Source: DASZTV01 sp035548055
GTDB lineage: Bacteria > Actinomycetota > Actinomycetes > JAFAQI01
Direction of reading: 5' to 3'
Assembly: GCA_035548055.1 (NCBI GenBank)
Contig: DASZTL010000048.1
Coordinates: forward strand, 62,001-126,000
DNA: 64,000 nt
The notes below the pieces were generated by a model that saw nothing but the letters and a program-made list of their open reading frames with translations, made no database searches and was not told the origin of the DNA. A program made the translations under genes and the position numbers. This document shows, piece after piece, positions 45,660-54,853 of the stretch. The stretch's first letter is position 1, and each line of letters opens with the position of its first letter.

Positions 45660-46097
45660 TCAGATGCTTTCCACTCGCTTCTTGAGCCCCTTGAGCGCCG
45701 TGTCGATGATCACCTTCTCGGCCTTGCGCTTGAACATGCCGAGCATCGGCACCTTCAGCTCCACCGTGAGCCGGTACGTCGCCTCGGTCCCGTCGCCGGC
45801 GGGCGCAAGGGTGTACGAGCCGACCTGGGACTTCAGCATCGTGCCGCTGCCGACCAGCTTCCAGTCGACCCGCTCGTCGCCGGTCCACTCGTACTCCAGC
45901 GTGTACGTGTCCTTCATCACCCCGGCGTCGATGACGAACGCCGCCCGCTTCGGGCGACCGTCAGGACCGGCCTCCTCGACGGTGGCGGACTTGATGCCGG
46001 TCGACCAGGCCGGGTAGGCCGCGAGATCGGCAATCACCGCCATGATCTCGCTCGGCGATGCCGAGATGACGATGCTCGAGCTGGCCTCGTCCGCCAC
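45660..46097 (-). CDS. SRPBCC (START-like) family protein
   Basis: This 145-residue protein has the polyketide-cyclase/START-like pattern SIVISASPSEIMAVIADLAAYPAWSTGIKSATV and a long C-terminal helix (AEKVIIDTALKGLKKRVESI). It may bind a hydrophobic ligand. GTG at 46097 follows AGGAGG. An SRPBCC gene (Rv2185c) beside ArsA is conserved in mycobacteria. Confidence 0.9.
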   Translation of the reverse strand: MADEASSSIVISASPSEIMAVIADLAAYPAWSTGIKSATVEEAGPDGRPKRAAFVIDAGVMKDTYTLEYEWTGDERVDWKLVGSGTMLKSQVGSYTLAPAGDGTEATYRLTVELKVPMLGMFKRKAEKVIIDTALKGLKKRVESI

Positions 46098-46129
46098 TGC
46101 TGCCTCCTGTGCTCCGTCAGGGACCTTAC

Positions 46130-46894
46130 CTACCAGACGAGCTCGAAGGGGGTGCCCGTGCCGCGGAAGTGGCCGACGTTGATGCATTCGGTCCGCCCGA
46201 TCCGGGTGCGCCTGGCGAGCGGCTGGTGCACGTGACCGAACAGTGCAATGTCGGGCTGGGTGTCGCGAATCGCGTCGAGCACCGCACTGCTGCCCCGCTC
46301 CATTCGCCGGGCGACCACGTCGTAGAGCAGCTCCGGCACGTCCGGCGGGATGTGACAGCACAAGACGTCGACGGCACCGACGGCGGCGACCTTCGCGGCG
46401 TAGTCCTCGTCACTGATCTCGTACGGCGTCCGCATCGGCGTCCGCAGCCCGCCGCCGACGAAACCGAACCTACGACCGCCGATCGTGACCGTCTCACCGT
46501 CGAGCACTCGGATGCCGTCATGGAGGTAGTCCGGCCACAGCGGCGGGATGTCGACGTTGCCGTAGGTGACGTAGGACGGCGTAGGCATCGCGCCGAACAG
46601 CTCGGCGTACTGCTTGCGGACGGCCGCTTCGATCACGGCTTGCCGATCGCCGACCTCCGCCCACAGCCCGCGGGAGAACTCCCGGGCCTCCTCGAAGCGG
46701 CGTTGACTGCGCAACTCGATCAGCGTGACCGCGTTGTCCGCACCGAAGATCTCCCCGAAGATGCCCCCGGCGTTGTCGTCGTAGTCGATGAACAGGACGA
46801 GGTCGCCAAGGCAGATCAGCGCGTCAGCACCGTCGCCCGCCCTGGCCAGCGCATCGGCGCGGCCGTGGACGTCCGACACGACATGCACGCGCAT
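46130..46894 (-). CDS. Metallophosphoesterase
   Basis: The 254-residue protein has calcineurin-like metal motifs: SDVHGRAD, ICLGDLVLF, YGNVDIPP (GNVD where GNHD is usual), CCHIPP and FGHVHQPLARR. The VD variant of the third motif is unusual but keeps Asp. Substrate is unknown. ATG at 46894; the SRPBCC gene follows 32 nt later. Confidence 0.88.
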   Translation of the reverse strand: MRVHVVSDVHGRADALARAGDGADALICLGDLVLFIDYDDNAGGIFGEIFGADNAVTLIELRSQRRFEEAREFSRGLWAEVGDRQAVIEAAVRKQYAELFGAMPTPSYVTYGNVDIPPLWPDYLHDGIRVLDGETVTIGGRRFGFVGGGLRTPMRTPYEISDEDYAAKVAAVGAVDVLCCHIPPDVPELLYDVVARRMERGSSAVLDAIRDTQPDIALFGHVHQPLARRTRIGRTECINVGHFRGTGTPFELVW

Positions 46895-46918
46895 ACCGCG
46901 AGCCTAGGAGCAGCGGCC

Positions 46919-47611
46919 CTACTTGAAGACGGTTCCGCCGATGAAGAGCAAGGCGAGCATCCCGACGACGACGCCGGTGGCGATCGCGATGCCGAACATC
47001 AGCTTCTGGCCGGAGTTCATCGAGGACAGGTCCCCGATGAGCGGCACCTTGGTGGGCGTGGTCAGGCCGACCGGCTGGGAGAGAAACCCCGTTCCGCAGT
47101 CCGGGCAGTAGTCCTCAGCCATCGGAACCTGGGCACCACAGCCCGTGCACGGCCATTTCAGTCCCTCCGCCGGGTCGCCCCCTCCGGGCGCCGTCGGCCC
47201 GCCGGCGGCAGCCGGGTCCGGCGGCGCGCTCGGCGCGACGCCCTCGGGAAGCTGAGTGGGGACGGTGGCGGTCTGGGCCAGCGGGTTCGTGCTCGGCACG
47301 AAGGGGGCGGCGACCCCTGGCGCGGGAGCGACAGGCTGGGCCGGGATGGCCGCACTCGGCGCGGGACCGGCGGGCGGCACGGCTCCGGGCTGGTCCGGGG
47401 GGCGGATCAGGGGCGGTGTCGCGGCGCTTGGGGCCGCAGCGGCCGGCGCTGACGGGGCCGACGTGGCTGCATCCGCCACGGGGGCAGGCGGCGGCGCGCC
47501 GTCTCCGACCACCGGGGGCGGTGGTTCGCGGAAATCGGCGTAGCAGAGGCCGCACCATTGGTCGCCGGGCCGTCGCGCGGCGCCGCAGCGTGGGCAGCGC
47601 TGATCGCTCAC
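46919..47611 (-). CDS. Double zinc-ribbon membrane protein with Pro/Ala-rich linker
   Basis: The 230-residue protein opens with a zinc ribbon (RCPRCGAARRPGDQWCGLCY), continues through a long Pro/Ala-rich linker, carries a second ribbon (CTGCGAQVPMAEDYCPDCG) and ends with one membrane helix. Function is unknown. GTG at 47611 starts at the first ribbon. It is the probable first gene of the leftward operon ending in the SnoaL-like gene. Confidence 0.8.
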   Translation of the reverse strand: MSDQRCPRCGAARRPGDQWCGLCYADFREPPPPVVGDGAPPPAPVADAATSAPSAPAAAAPSAATPPLIRPPDQPGAVPPAGPAPSAAIPAQPVAPAPGVAAPFVPSTNPLAQTATVPTQLPEGVAPSAPPDPAAAGGPTAPGGGDPAEGLKWPCTGCGAQVPMAEDYCPDCGTGFLSQPVGLTTPTKVPLIGDLSSMNSGQKLMFGIAIATGVVVGMLALLFIGGTVFK

Positions 47612-47689
47612 CTGTGGTTCCTCGGCAGCCTTCCGGGGTGACTGAACGGGCTTCCCCGATCCGAACCCCGCCCGCGTACGCTTTCGCCC

Positions 47690-49498
47690 GTGCCTGACTA
47701 CAGCGTTCCGGCGGACTTCCGCATTCCGGACGACGCCAACCTCACCGACGCAATCGCGGCAAATGCCGCCGAGTACCCGGACCTCGTGATCTTCGATCGC
47801 AAGGTGGACGGCGCCTGGCAGCCGATCACGGCGAAGCAGTTCTCGACCGAGGTCAAGCAGGCCGCGGCCGGCCTGATCGCCGCTGGGATCCAGGCCGGCG
47901 AGCGGGTCTGCATCATGTCCGCAACGCGCTACGAATGGACGCTGCTCGACTATGCGATCTGGACCGCCGGCGCGGTGACGGTGCCGATCTACGAGACCTC
48001 CTCGGCCGAGCAGGTCGAGTGGATCATCTCCGACTCCGGCGCGGTAGCGGTGTTCCTCGAGACCGATGCCCACACGACGACGTACGACGAGGTCGCGTCG
48101 CGGCTCTCCGGGGTCCGCAAGGTGTGGAACATCGACCGCGGCGCCGTCGACGAGCTCAGCAAGATGGGCACTGGCGTGTCGGAGGACGACATCGAGCAGC
48201 GGCGCCGCACCCTGACGGCGAACAGCACGGCGACGATCATCTACACCTCGGGCACGACAGGCCGGCCGAAGGGCTGCGAGCTCACCCACTACAACTTCCT
48301 GTTCGACGCGACGTCGACGACCGAGGGCCTCACCGACATGTTCGGCGACGACCAGTCGACGCTGCTCTTCCTTCCCCTCGCCCACGTGTTCGCGCGGATC
48401 ATCCAGGTCGGCTGCGTGCAGAGCCGGGTGCGAATGGGGCACACCGCGGACATCAAGAACCTCCTGCCGGACTTCGCGGTCTTCCAGCCGACCTTCGTCC
48501 TCTCGGTGCCCCGCGTGTTCGAGAAGGTCTACAACACCGCGAAGCAACGAGCACACGCCGACGGAAAGGGCGCGATCTTCGACCTTGCCGAGCGCGTCGC
48601 CATCAGCTACAGCCGATCACTGGACGGCAACCCGCTGTCACGTGCGCTGTGGGCGGGCCCACATGCGGTGTTCGACAAGCTCGTGTACGGCAAGCTGCGT
48701 GCGGCTCTGGGCGGCAAGGCGATTGGTGCGATCTCCGGCGGTGCTCCGCTCGGCGCGCGGCTCGGGCACTTCTTCCGCGGTTGCGGAATCCCGATCTACG
48801 AGGGCTACGGCCTGACGGAGACGACGGCGGGCGCGACGGTCAACCGGCCCGGCGCGATGAAGGTGGGCAGCGTCGGGCGACCGATTCCCGGCTGCACCGT
48901 GCGCATCGCCAGCGACGGCGAGATCCTGCTCAAGGGCGGCAACGTCTTCGGTGGGTACTTCAAGAACGAAGCCGCCTCCAAGGAGGCGATCGAAGCCGAC
49001 GGCTGGTTCCACACCGGCGACATCGGACAGCTCGACGACGAGGGCTACCTCACGATCACCGGCCGCAAGAAGGAGCTGATCGTCACCGCCGGCGGCAAGA
49101 ACGTCGCGCCAGCAGTGCTCGAGGACCGGCTTCGCGCCCATGCCCTCATCAGCCAGTGCATGGTCGTCGGTGACCAGAAGCCCTTCATCGCCGCGCTCGT
49201 CACGATCGACGAGGAGGCCTTTCCGGCGTGGAAGGCATCACACGGGAAGCCCGACAACGCCTCCGTCGGCGACCTCGCCGACGACGCGGACCTACGCGGT
49301 GAGATCCAGGCGGCAATCGACGAGGCCAACAAGGCGGTGTCGAAGGCCGAGGCGATCAAGGCGTTCAAGATCCTCGGCGATGACTGGACCGTCGAGTCCG
49401 GTCACCTCACCCCCTCGCTGAAGGTCAAGCGCAACGAAGTCGCCAAGACCAACGCCAAGGACATCGAAAGCATGTACGCCGGCAAGCCCAGCAGCTGA
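47690..49498 (+). CDS. fadD15: Long-chain acyl-CoA synthetase (FadD15-like)
   Basis: This AMP-forming synthetase activates fatty acids to CoA thioesters. The 602-residue product has the P-loop IIYTSGTTGRPKG, YEGYGLTETTAGATVN, GWFHTGDIGQLDDEGYLTITGRKKELIVTAGGKN, and a C-terminal catalytic Lys region (SLKVKRNEV). Position matches Rv2187 in mycobacteria. The GTG start is at 47690. Confidence 0.92.
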   Translation: MPDYSVPADFRIPDDANLTDAIAANAAEYPDLVIFDRKVDGAWQPITAKQFSTEVKQAAAGLIAAGIQAGERVCIMSATRYEWTLLDYAIWTAGAVTVPIYETSSAEQVEWIISDSGAVAVFLETDAHTTTYDEVASRLSGVRKVWNIDRGAVDELSKMGTGVSEDDIEQRRRTLTANSTATIIYTSGTTGRPKGCELTHYNFLFDATSTTEGLTDMFGDDQSTLLFLPLAHVFARIIQVGCVQSRVRMGHTADIKNLLPDFAVFQPTFVLSVPRVFEKVYNTAKQRAHADGKGAIFDLAERVAISYSRSLDGNPLSRALWAGPHAVFDKLVYGKLRAALGGKAIGAISGGAPLGARLGHFFRGCGIPIYEGYGLTETTAGATVNRPGAMKVGSVGRPIPGCTVRIASDGEILLKGGNVFGGYFKNEAASKEAIEADGWFHTGDIGQLDDEGYLTITGRKKELIVTAGGKNVAPAVLEDRLRAHALISQCMVVGDQKPFIAALVTIDEEAFPAWKASHGKPDNASVGDLADDADLRGEIQAAIDEANKAVSKAEAIKAFKILGDDWTVESGHLTPSLKVKRNEVAKTNAKDIESMYAGKPSS

Positions 49499-49523
49499 TC
49501 CGGCCGCGAACCACCGGCGGTGG

Positions 49524-50666
49524 CTAGGCCCAGTCGAGCATTCGGCTGAGGCAATCGGTTGCCGACTGCCAGGTCCATTCCTCGGCGGTCCACTCCCGCC
49601 CCCGCGCACCCATAGCTCGTGCTCTCGGCTTGTCGAGCAACAGCTCGCAGATCGCGTCCGCGACGTTCATGACGTCGCCTCCGTCGACCAGCAGCCCGTT
49701 CTCGCCGTCGATGACCGCCTCGGTCGAGCCGCCCGAGCGACCCGCCACGACCGGCAGCCCGCACGCGGCGGCTTCGAGGAACACCATCCCGAGGCCTTCG
49801 ACGTCGAGACCCTGGAGGCGCTCGCGGCAGGGCATGGCGAACACGTCTCCCGCGCGGTAGTAGCTCGGCAGCTGCTCGAACGGCACCGAGCCGGTGATGT
49901 AGACGGAGTCAACGACGCCGTACTCCTTCGCCAGCGACTCGAGATGCGACCGGGATGGGCCACCGCCGACGAGCAGCAGGCCGACGTCACCGGCGCGCCG
50001 GCGGAGCTCCGGTAGCGCGCGCACCAACACGTCCTGGCCCTTGCGGGGCATCAACCTCGACACACACACGACAACCGGGCGCTCGCTCCAACCGAGCTTC
50101 GCGCGCTTCGCGCCGCCGTCGACCTCGGGGCTGAACAGGTCGGTGTCGACGCCTGGTGTCAGGCGCTGCAGCCGATCGGCCCGCGGGCCGATCGCGCGGG
50201 CAAGGCGAGCCCTGGTGTACTCGCCGAGATACGTCAGTACGTCGACATCACCGGCAATCCGGCGTAGCAACGAGCGCGCCCCGGGGATCGCCCCCCATCC
50301 GATCTCGTGACCATGGGTCGTGGCGACGATGCGGCGCGCGCCCGCCTCGCGCAGCGCAGGGGCAAGCAGCCCGAGCGGGGCCGCGGCCCCGAACCACACG
50401 TCGGTGCACCCGCTGCCGCGAAACACCTCGACGGCATGTCGCCGAACCGCCGGAGTCGGCAGCATCACGCGGGTGTCATGACGGATCACGGTGAACGCTT
50501 GCGCCGCGTCCCACTCCGCCCAGCCGCGCCATCGCGACGTCAGGACGACGACCTCATCCGCCGGCAGGCGCGAGACCACGCCGTAGAGGAAGGACTGAAT
50601 GCCGCCCGGGCGCGGAGGGAAGTCGTTCGTGACGAGCAGCAGCCGACGCTGCACCGGCCGAGTCAT
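49524..50666 (-). CDS. pimB: Phosphatidylinositol-mannoside alpha-1,6-mannosyltransferase PimB' (GT4)
   Basis: PimB' adds the second mannose to phosphatidylinositol monomannoside. The 380-residue GT-B protein has VTNDFPPRPGGIQSFL, TTHGHEIGWGAIPGAR, SRLMPRKGQDVLVRALPEL and EGLGMVFLEAAACGLPVVAGRSGG (E-x7-E). It matches the Rv2188c type and stands at the same place, after fadD15. ATG at 50666 overlaps the peptidase stop (ATGA). Confidence 0.88.
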   Translation of the reverse strand: MTRPVQRRLLLVTNDFPPRPGGIQSFLYGVVSRLPADEVVVLTSRWRGWAEWDAAQAFTVIRHDTRVMLPTPAVRRHAVEVFRGSGCTDVWFGAAAPLGLLAPALREAGARRIVATTHGHEIGWGAIPGARSLLRRIAGDVDVLTYLGEYTRARLARAIGPRADRLQRLTPGVDTDLFSPEVDGGAKRAKLGWSERPVVVCVSRLMPRKGQDVLVRALPELRRRAGDVGLLLVGGGPSRSHLESLAKEYGVVDSVYITGSVPFEQLPSYYRAGDVFAMPCRERLQGLDVEGLGMVFLEAAACGLPVVAGRSGGSTEAVIDGENGLLVDGGDVMNVADAICELLLDKPRARAMGARGREWTAEEWTWQSATDCLSRMLDWA

Positions 50667-51985
50667 CCGAGCGTGTTCTCGATGTAGCGACGCCAGCGGC
50701 CGACGAACTGGTCCGGCTCCAGATGAAGGTCGTCGCGCAAGGCATCGGCCAGCGCTCGTCGCGCGCGGTTCGGAGACGTGCCGACGTCGCGGTAGAAGCC
50801 GACCAACGCTCGCTCCCCGTAGTGGTCGGCGATGAAGCGGCAGGCGAGCCACGCGGATTCGTAGTGAACGGCGAGCCGGGGGTTCGACGACCGGAAGTCG
50901 CGATTGGTCGGCAACGCGTCCGGCACCCTGCCGGCAGCTATCGCCTTGTCCAGTGCGGCCGCGGCCACCGCCACGGACACGGGTGCGGTGCGGAATCCGA
51001 CGTAGTCGGCGAATCCCTCCGACAGCCACGTCGGCGTCTGGGTACCCGTTGCGGCGCGCGTCGCGACATGGGTGAGCTCATGCCGGATCACCACACTCGC
51101 CCCGATCTCACTGAGCCGTGGCCAGTTGACCGGGTTGACGGTGATGCGATCGCCGACCGGCGCGGGGCTGCCGGCCGTCGTACTCACCTCGGCGCTGGTC
51201 AATGCCGCGAGGTTGCGAAGATCACCCCGATAGCCGTCGATCAGGGCCATCTCGTGCATCGTGGCCGGGACGAGCACCACGGCCCGGCGCGCCCACGACC
51301 GGCCCCACACGGCTGTCACCGGGTCGATAGCAGCACGAACCTGGCGCGCGACCTCGGTCATGATGCTCGTCTGCGTCGCCGATCCCAGCACGAGCACGCC
51401 GGGGCGTCGCAACACCTTGACCGGACCGTAGTCCCAGATGTCGGTCGCCGAGACGAGATGCCGCGGCGCGTAGTCGGTCAAGGACGCGAGATACCAGCGA
51501 CCGCCGCGCTCGACGAACGTCGGATACTGCTGCAACGTCGTGGGCCACGGGTCGAAGCCATCCAGCCGGTAGTGCAACGCGAAGTACTCGGGCGCCCAGG
51601 TCGGGGCGCCGTACCTGCTCGCGTTCGGCGGTGCGGCTCGCCGGGTCGCGGTGACTGAGTAGGACCACGACCGGATCGGCACGGCCGCAATGTCCGCGAA
51701 CATCCGCGACTGCGTACGACGGAACGTCTTGGCCTGCGGGTCGAGTGTCGCCATGAACCCGCCGCGGTCGCGGTCGAGCACCGCGGCGGACCGCTCCTTC
51801 AGCAGGTGCTCGATCTCGTGCTGCCGGGCGATCCCGGCTGCCGACGCCGGCCCTGGCAGCGGCGGCACGGACATCGCCGGCAGGTCGCCGGAACCGGGCA
51901 GCACCACGGCCACAGCGATCGCGACGACCCCTGCCGCGAGTGCCGCGACGAGAACGAGCAGTCGTCGACACGAAGGCGCCGTCAC
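50663..51985 (-). CDS. Membrane-anchored HExxH peptidase-like protein (gluzincin type)
   Basis: The 440-residue product has one N-terminal membrane helix or signal anchor (LLVLVAALAAGVVAIAVAVVL), an NTF2-like middle, and a zinc-peptidase core RHELTHVATRA with WLSEGFADYVG about 25 residues on (HExxH plus Glu). Families of this type are secreted or extracytoplasmic. Substrate unknown. GTG at 51985 overlaps the sepH stop, placing it in sepH-peptidase-pimB'. Confidence 0.82.
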   Translation of the reverse strand: MTAPSCRRLLVLVAALAAGVVAIAVAVVLPGSGDLPAMSVPPLPGPASAAGIARQHEIEHLLKERSAAVLDRDRGGFMATLDPQAKTFRRTQSRMFADIAAVPIRSWSYSVTATRRAAPPNASRYGAPTWAPEYFALHYRLDGFDPWPTTLQQYPTFVERGGRWYLASLTDYAPRHLVSATDIWDYGPVKVLRRPGVLVLGSATQTSIMTEVARQVRAAIDPVTAVWGRSWARRAVVLVPATMHEMALIDGYRGDLRNLAALTSAEVSTTAGSPAPVGDRITVNPVNWPRLSEIGASVVIRHELTHVATRAATGTQTPTWLSEGFADYVGFRTAPVSVAVAAAALDKAIAAGRVPDALPTNRDFRSSNPRLAVHYESAWLACRFIADHYGERALVGFYRDVGTSPNRARRALADALRDDLHLEPDQFVGRWRRYIENTLG

Positions 51986-52917
51986 GACCGGCGGCGTCCT
52001 CCGGTCGGTGAGGCGACGCCCAGCAGCACCGAATCCCAGCTCGGGATCGGCACCCGCCCGTTCTTCTTCTCCGGGATCTCGAGGGTCGGGGCCTGGCGCG
52101 GCTCGGAACGGGAGCGTTTCGGCGCCGGCTTGGCCCGCTTCGCCGCGGGCTTGGCGGCCGTGGTCGCCTTCACCGCGCGCTTCGGCCTCGCCTTCTTCGC
52201 GGTGGGCGTGGGCGTGGCGGCCGCTTGCTTGGCGGACCTGGCGGGCTTGGCGGGCTTGGCCTGCTTTGCCGCCGGCGCGCGGCGGGCCGGCGGTGACGAT
52301 GACGGCGCGGGCGCGGACCGCCTGCGGGCGGGCGTGGCAGCCGGCTCCTGGACGCCGAGGCGAGTGCCGAGCGCGTTGAGCGCGGTCAGCTCGCGGCCGG
52401 CGGGTCGCCACAGCCACAGCGCCGTCCGGGACCCGCCCCGAGCCGCGTAGCTCATCTCGACGACCCAGGCACCGTCCGAGCGCCGCTTGGTGCGCCACTC
52501 GACGGTTTCCGGCCGGAGCCCGGCGATCTCGGTGAGCCGTTTGGTGACCACGGTGCCGAGCGAGGCGGTGGACTCCGGGCCCCGAGGCTTGCGCAGGCGT
52601 GCCGCGCGGGCCTGGTCGATGATCCGGGCACGCTCGGAGATCACTGGCGTCGCGTAGATCATGATCCGGGCGACCGGGATGCGCGCGGCCTTCGCAACCT
52701 GCTCGACGCTGTCCCCGGCGCGCAGCCGGGCCTGGATCTCTTTGGGGCTGAGCTCGCTCTCGCGGTGCTCCTCGTCGGCATCCAGCTCGCCGTTGATGGC
52801 TTGCACCAGGCGGTTGGAGATGCGCAGCTGATGGGTCGCGCGCGCCGCGTCCTCGGAGGCGGCAAGCAGGATGTGATTGCCGTCATCGCTGACCGACATC
52901 ACTTCAAGCTGACGCAC
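51982..52917 (-). CDS. sepH: Septation protein SepH
   Basis: SepH promotes FtsZ assembly in actinobacteria. The 311-residue product has the conserved N-terminal domain starting MRQLEVMSVSDDGNHILL, a helix-turn-helix-like segment (SPKEIQARLRAGDSVEQVAKAARIP) and a long Lys/Ala/Pro-rich disordered tail. GTG at 52917 begins directly at the family start. It is the first gene of a three-gene operon. Confidence 0.9.
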   Translation of the reverse strand: MRQLEVMSVSDDGNHILLAASEDAARATHQLRISNRLVQAINGELDADEEHRESELSPKEIQARLRAGDSVEQVAKAARIPVARIMIYATPVISERARIIDQARAARLRKPRGPESTASLGTVVTKRLTEIAGLRPETVEWRTKRRSDGAWVVEMSYAARGGSRTALWLWRPAGRELTALNALGTRLGVQEPAATPARRRSAPAPSSSPPARRAPAAKQAKPAKPARSAKQAAATPTPTAKKARPKRAVKATTAAKPAAKRAKPAPKRSRSEPRQAPTLEIPEKKNGRVPIPSWDSVLLGVASPTGGRRRS

Positions 52918-53096
52918 GCACGCCCCTCCGGACTACAGAGCCCCTCCGTCGGGACGAGCATGCCCCAACCGTCAAAGTGTGCCCGTCTGCCACGCCAGTC
53001 ACAAGTAAGGACGTACGAATCCGGACATTTGCCGTCAACTTACCCCCGGCGGAGCCGTGGCCGGACCCGCGAGCCGGCCGTGCGAACTGGCCCCGG

Positions 53097-54113
53097 CTAC
53101 GGGCGGCCGGCGGTGGTGGGGGGATACGACGACAGCGAGGTGATCTGGACAACCGTGCCGGTGTGCGGGGCGTGGATGAACCGGCCACCGCCGATGTAGA
53201 TCCCGACGTGGTGGGCAGGTGCGCCGAAGAACACCAGGTCGCCCGGCTCGAGCGCGCCGAGCGAGACCGCGGGGATCGAGGACTGCTGGGCGGCGGCGTT
53301 GTGCGACAGCGCGACGCCGGCGGCCTCCCAGGCGCGCATCGTCAGCCCGGAGCAGTCGAACGAGCTCGGGCCGGCCCCGCCGTAGTAGTACGGCTTGCCG
53401 AGCTGTGCGTAGGCGTACTGGACCGCTGCCGCGGCCTGGCCGCTCGCCGGGCCGGTGTAGCTGCTGCGAAGGGCGAGCTGATGGGCAGCGACCGCGTTGG
53501 CCTGCGCGTCGTACTGCGCCCGCGCGGCTGAGGTGAGCCGGTTGAGCAGCGTCTTCTGCTGGCTGAGCAGGTTCGCCACGGCGTTGCGCTTGGCAGTGAT
53601 GTCGGACAGCAGCGAGCGCTGCTGCTTGACCTGCGCGGTGTGCAGCGACTGCGCGGCGGTCATCGTGCGCTGCGCGGCGTTGGCCGCGGCGACCTGGCTG
53701 GCTTGGTAGCGCGCGACTTCATGAAGTGTCGAGGTCTGGTCCAGGAAGGTCTGCGGGCTGCCGGACGTGACCAGCGACATGGTGGCGTCCAGACCGCCGG
53801 TCCGGTACGCCGCCGCGGCCTGAGCCGCGAGCTTGCTCTCGCTCTTGCTCAGCACGGCCTGGTCGCGCTCGAGCTCGCGCTGCGTCAGCTGCGCCTTCTT
53901 CTCGAGGGCCGCGAGGCGGTCGCGAGCGCTGTTGTACTGCTCCGTGATTGCTTCAGCTCGTTCGTTCAGGGAGGCGATTTGCGCCTTCACCTGGGTAAGA
54001 GTCAGATGCGAGGTCGGAGCGGCCGCGCCGATGCCGGTAGGTACCAGGACGGCGGCGAAGGCTACGAGAGTGATGCCGAATGCAGATACGCGAGCTTTGT
54101 GGGTAGTCGCCAC
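53097..54113 (-). CDS. ripC: Secreted NlpC/P60 peptidoglycan hydrolase (RipC-type)
   Basis: The 338-residue enzyme has a signal peptide (VSAFGITLVAFAAVLVPTGIG), a long coiled coil (about residues 40-210), and a C-terminal NlpC/P60 endopeptidase with the Cys in FDCSGLTMRAWEAAG and the His in AHHVGIYIGGGRFIHAPH. It cleaves stem peptides in peptidoglycan during cell division. Its coiled coil suggests FtsEX-type activation, as for RipC. The GTG start at 54113 sits below a c-di-AMP riboswitch. Confidence 0.92.
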   Translation of the reverse strand: MATTHKARVSAFGITLVAFAAVLVPTGIGAAAPTSHLTLTQVKAQIASLNERAEAITEQYNSARDRLAALEKKAQLTQRELERDQAVLSKSESKLAAQAAAAYRTGGLDATMSLVTSGSPQTFLDQTSTLHEVARYQASQVAAANAAQRTMTAAQSLHTAQVKQQRSLLSDITAKRNAVANLLSQQKTLLNRLTSAARAQYDAQANAVAAHQLALRSSYTGPASGQAAAAVQYAYAQLGKPYYYGGAGPSSFDCSGLTMRAWEAAGVALSHNAAAQQSSIPAVSLGALEPGDLVFFGAPAHHVGIYIGGGRFIHAPHTGTVVQITSLSSYPPTTAGRP

Positions 54114-54124
54114 GCCTGGCGGCT

Positions 54125-54275
54125 CTCCTTCTTCCTCGAACCGCCTACCGGGTGAGCTGACGGGTTCGGGAGGGAAGATCGCCCTACGGTGCCGTCCCGT
54201 CCGGCCTCACAGCCAGCGCGGCTTGGCACCGATTCACCCCAATGGGACCTGGGTCCCCGGCTCTGACGCACCACC
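54125..54275 (-). ncRNA. Cyclic di-AMP riboswitch (ydaO-yuaA type)
   Basis: Read on the reverse strand, the leader of the NlpC/P60 gene holds the ydaO cores in order: GAGCCGGGGACCCAGG near 54262, GGGGTGAATC near 54240, and CCGAACCCGTCAGCTCACCC then GGTAGGCGG down to about 54140. These match the B. subtilis ydaO cores. In actinobacteria this riboswitch commonly controls cell-wall hydrolases. Confidence 0.88.
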
Positions 54276-54514
54276 GGGCGGTGGCACGTCGATGACTCGG
54301 CGGTGGCCGTGCGCCGCCGTCCGGCTGACGACGGTTCTCACAAGGCCTCGGTCAGACTAACGGGTCGGCTGGGCAGCCGCCAGCACCGGAGCCGCCGTTT
54401 CGCCGGATCCGGTTGGCCTCTTGTGTACCCAGTCATCACTTTGGTAACACCCACCACATCTGAAACGGGCAAAACCGGACGAATCCGCGCCACGGCCGCG
54501 TGCTCAACACCGCC
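54276..54514. other. Noncoding stretch upstream of the riboswitch
   Basis: No convincing gene is seen in this interval. It should hold the leftward promoter of the riboswitch and ripC; a single GTAACA element near 54445 may be a regulator site, but no clear promoter hexamers could be assigned. Confidence 0.5.
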
Positions 54515-54700
54515 TCAGGCGCCATGAGCACTTCGCCGCATCCGAAGCGGCGGCACGAGGCCACCCTCGGCGAGCGCGGCCAGCGCGCCGGCCTCCTCCT
54601 CGGCAAGCCCCTCGACCGGGGGCGCGGCAAGGAGGAAGGTCACAACGCAGTCGTCGCACGCGACGTCTCGCATCTCGCAGCTGTCGCAGTCGATGATCAT
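54515..54700 (-). CDS. Small conserved actinobacterial protein with two CxxC pairs
   Basis: The 61-residue product starts MIIDCDSCEMRDVACDDC and continues FLLAAPP and ALAEGGLVPPLRM, a pattern I recognise from small conserved hypothetical proteins of actinobacteria, often beside the NlpC/P60 or DEDDh-UvrC gene. Four Cys may bind zinc or a metal. Function is unknown. ATG at 54700 is divergent from the nuclease gene. Confidence 0.75.
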   Translation of the reverse strand: MIIDCDSCEMRDVACDDCVVTFLLAAPPVEGLAEEEAGALAALAEGGLVPPLRMRRSAHGA

Positions 54701-54853
54701 CGGAGCTCCCGGGCCTCTCGTCTTCGGTGGTGCGGACGCTAACCACGCCCTCCGACAACTTCTGAAGCGGTCATTTGGGCAGGAACCGCCCAGTTAGCGC
54801 GAAGTCGGCGCGGCTCCCCCGGAGTGTCGGCGGCCGCTTCTACCGTGACCCAC

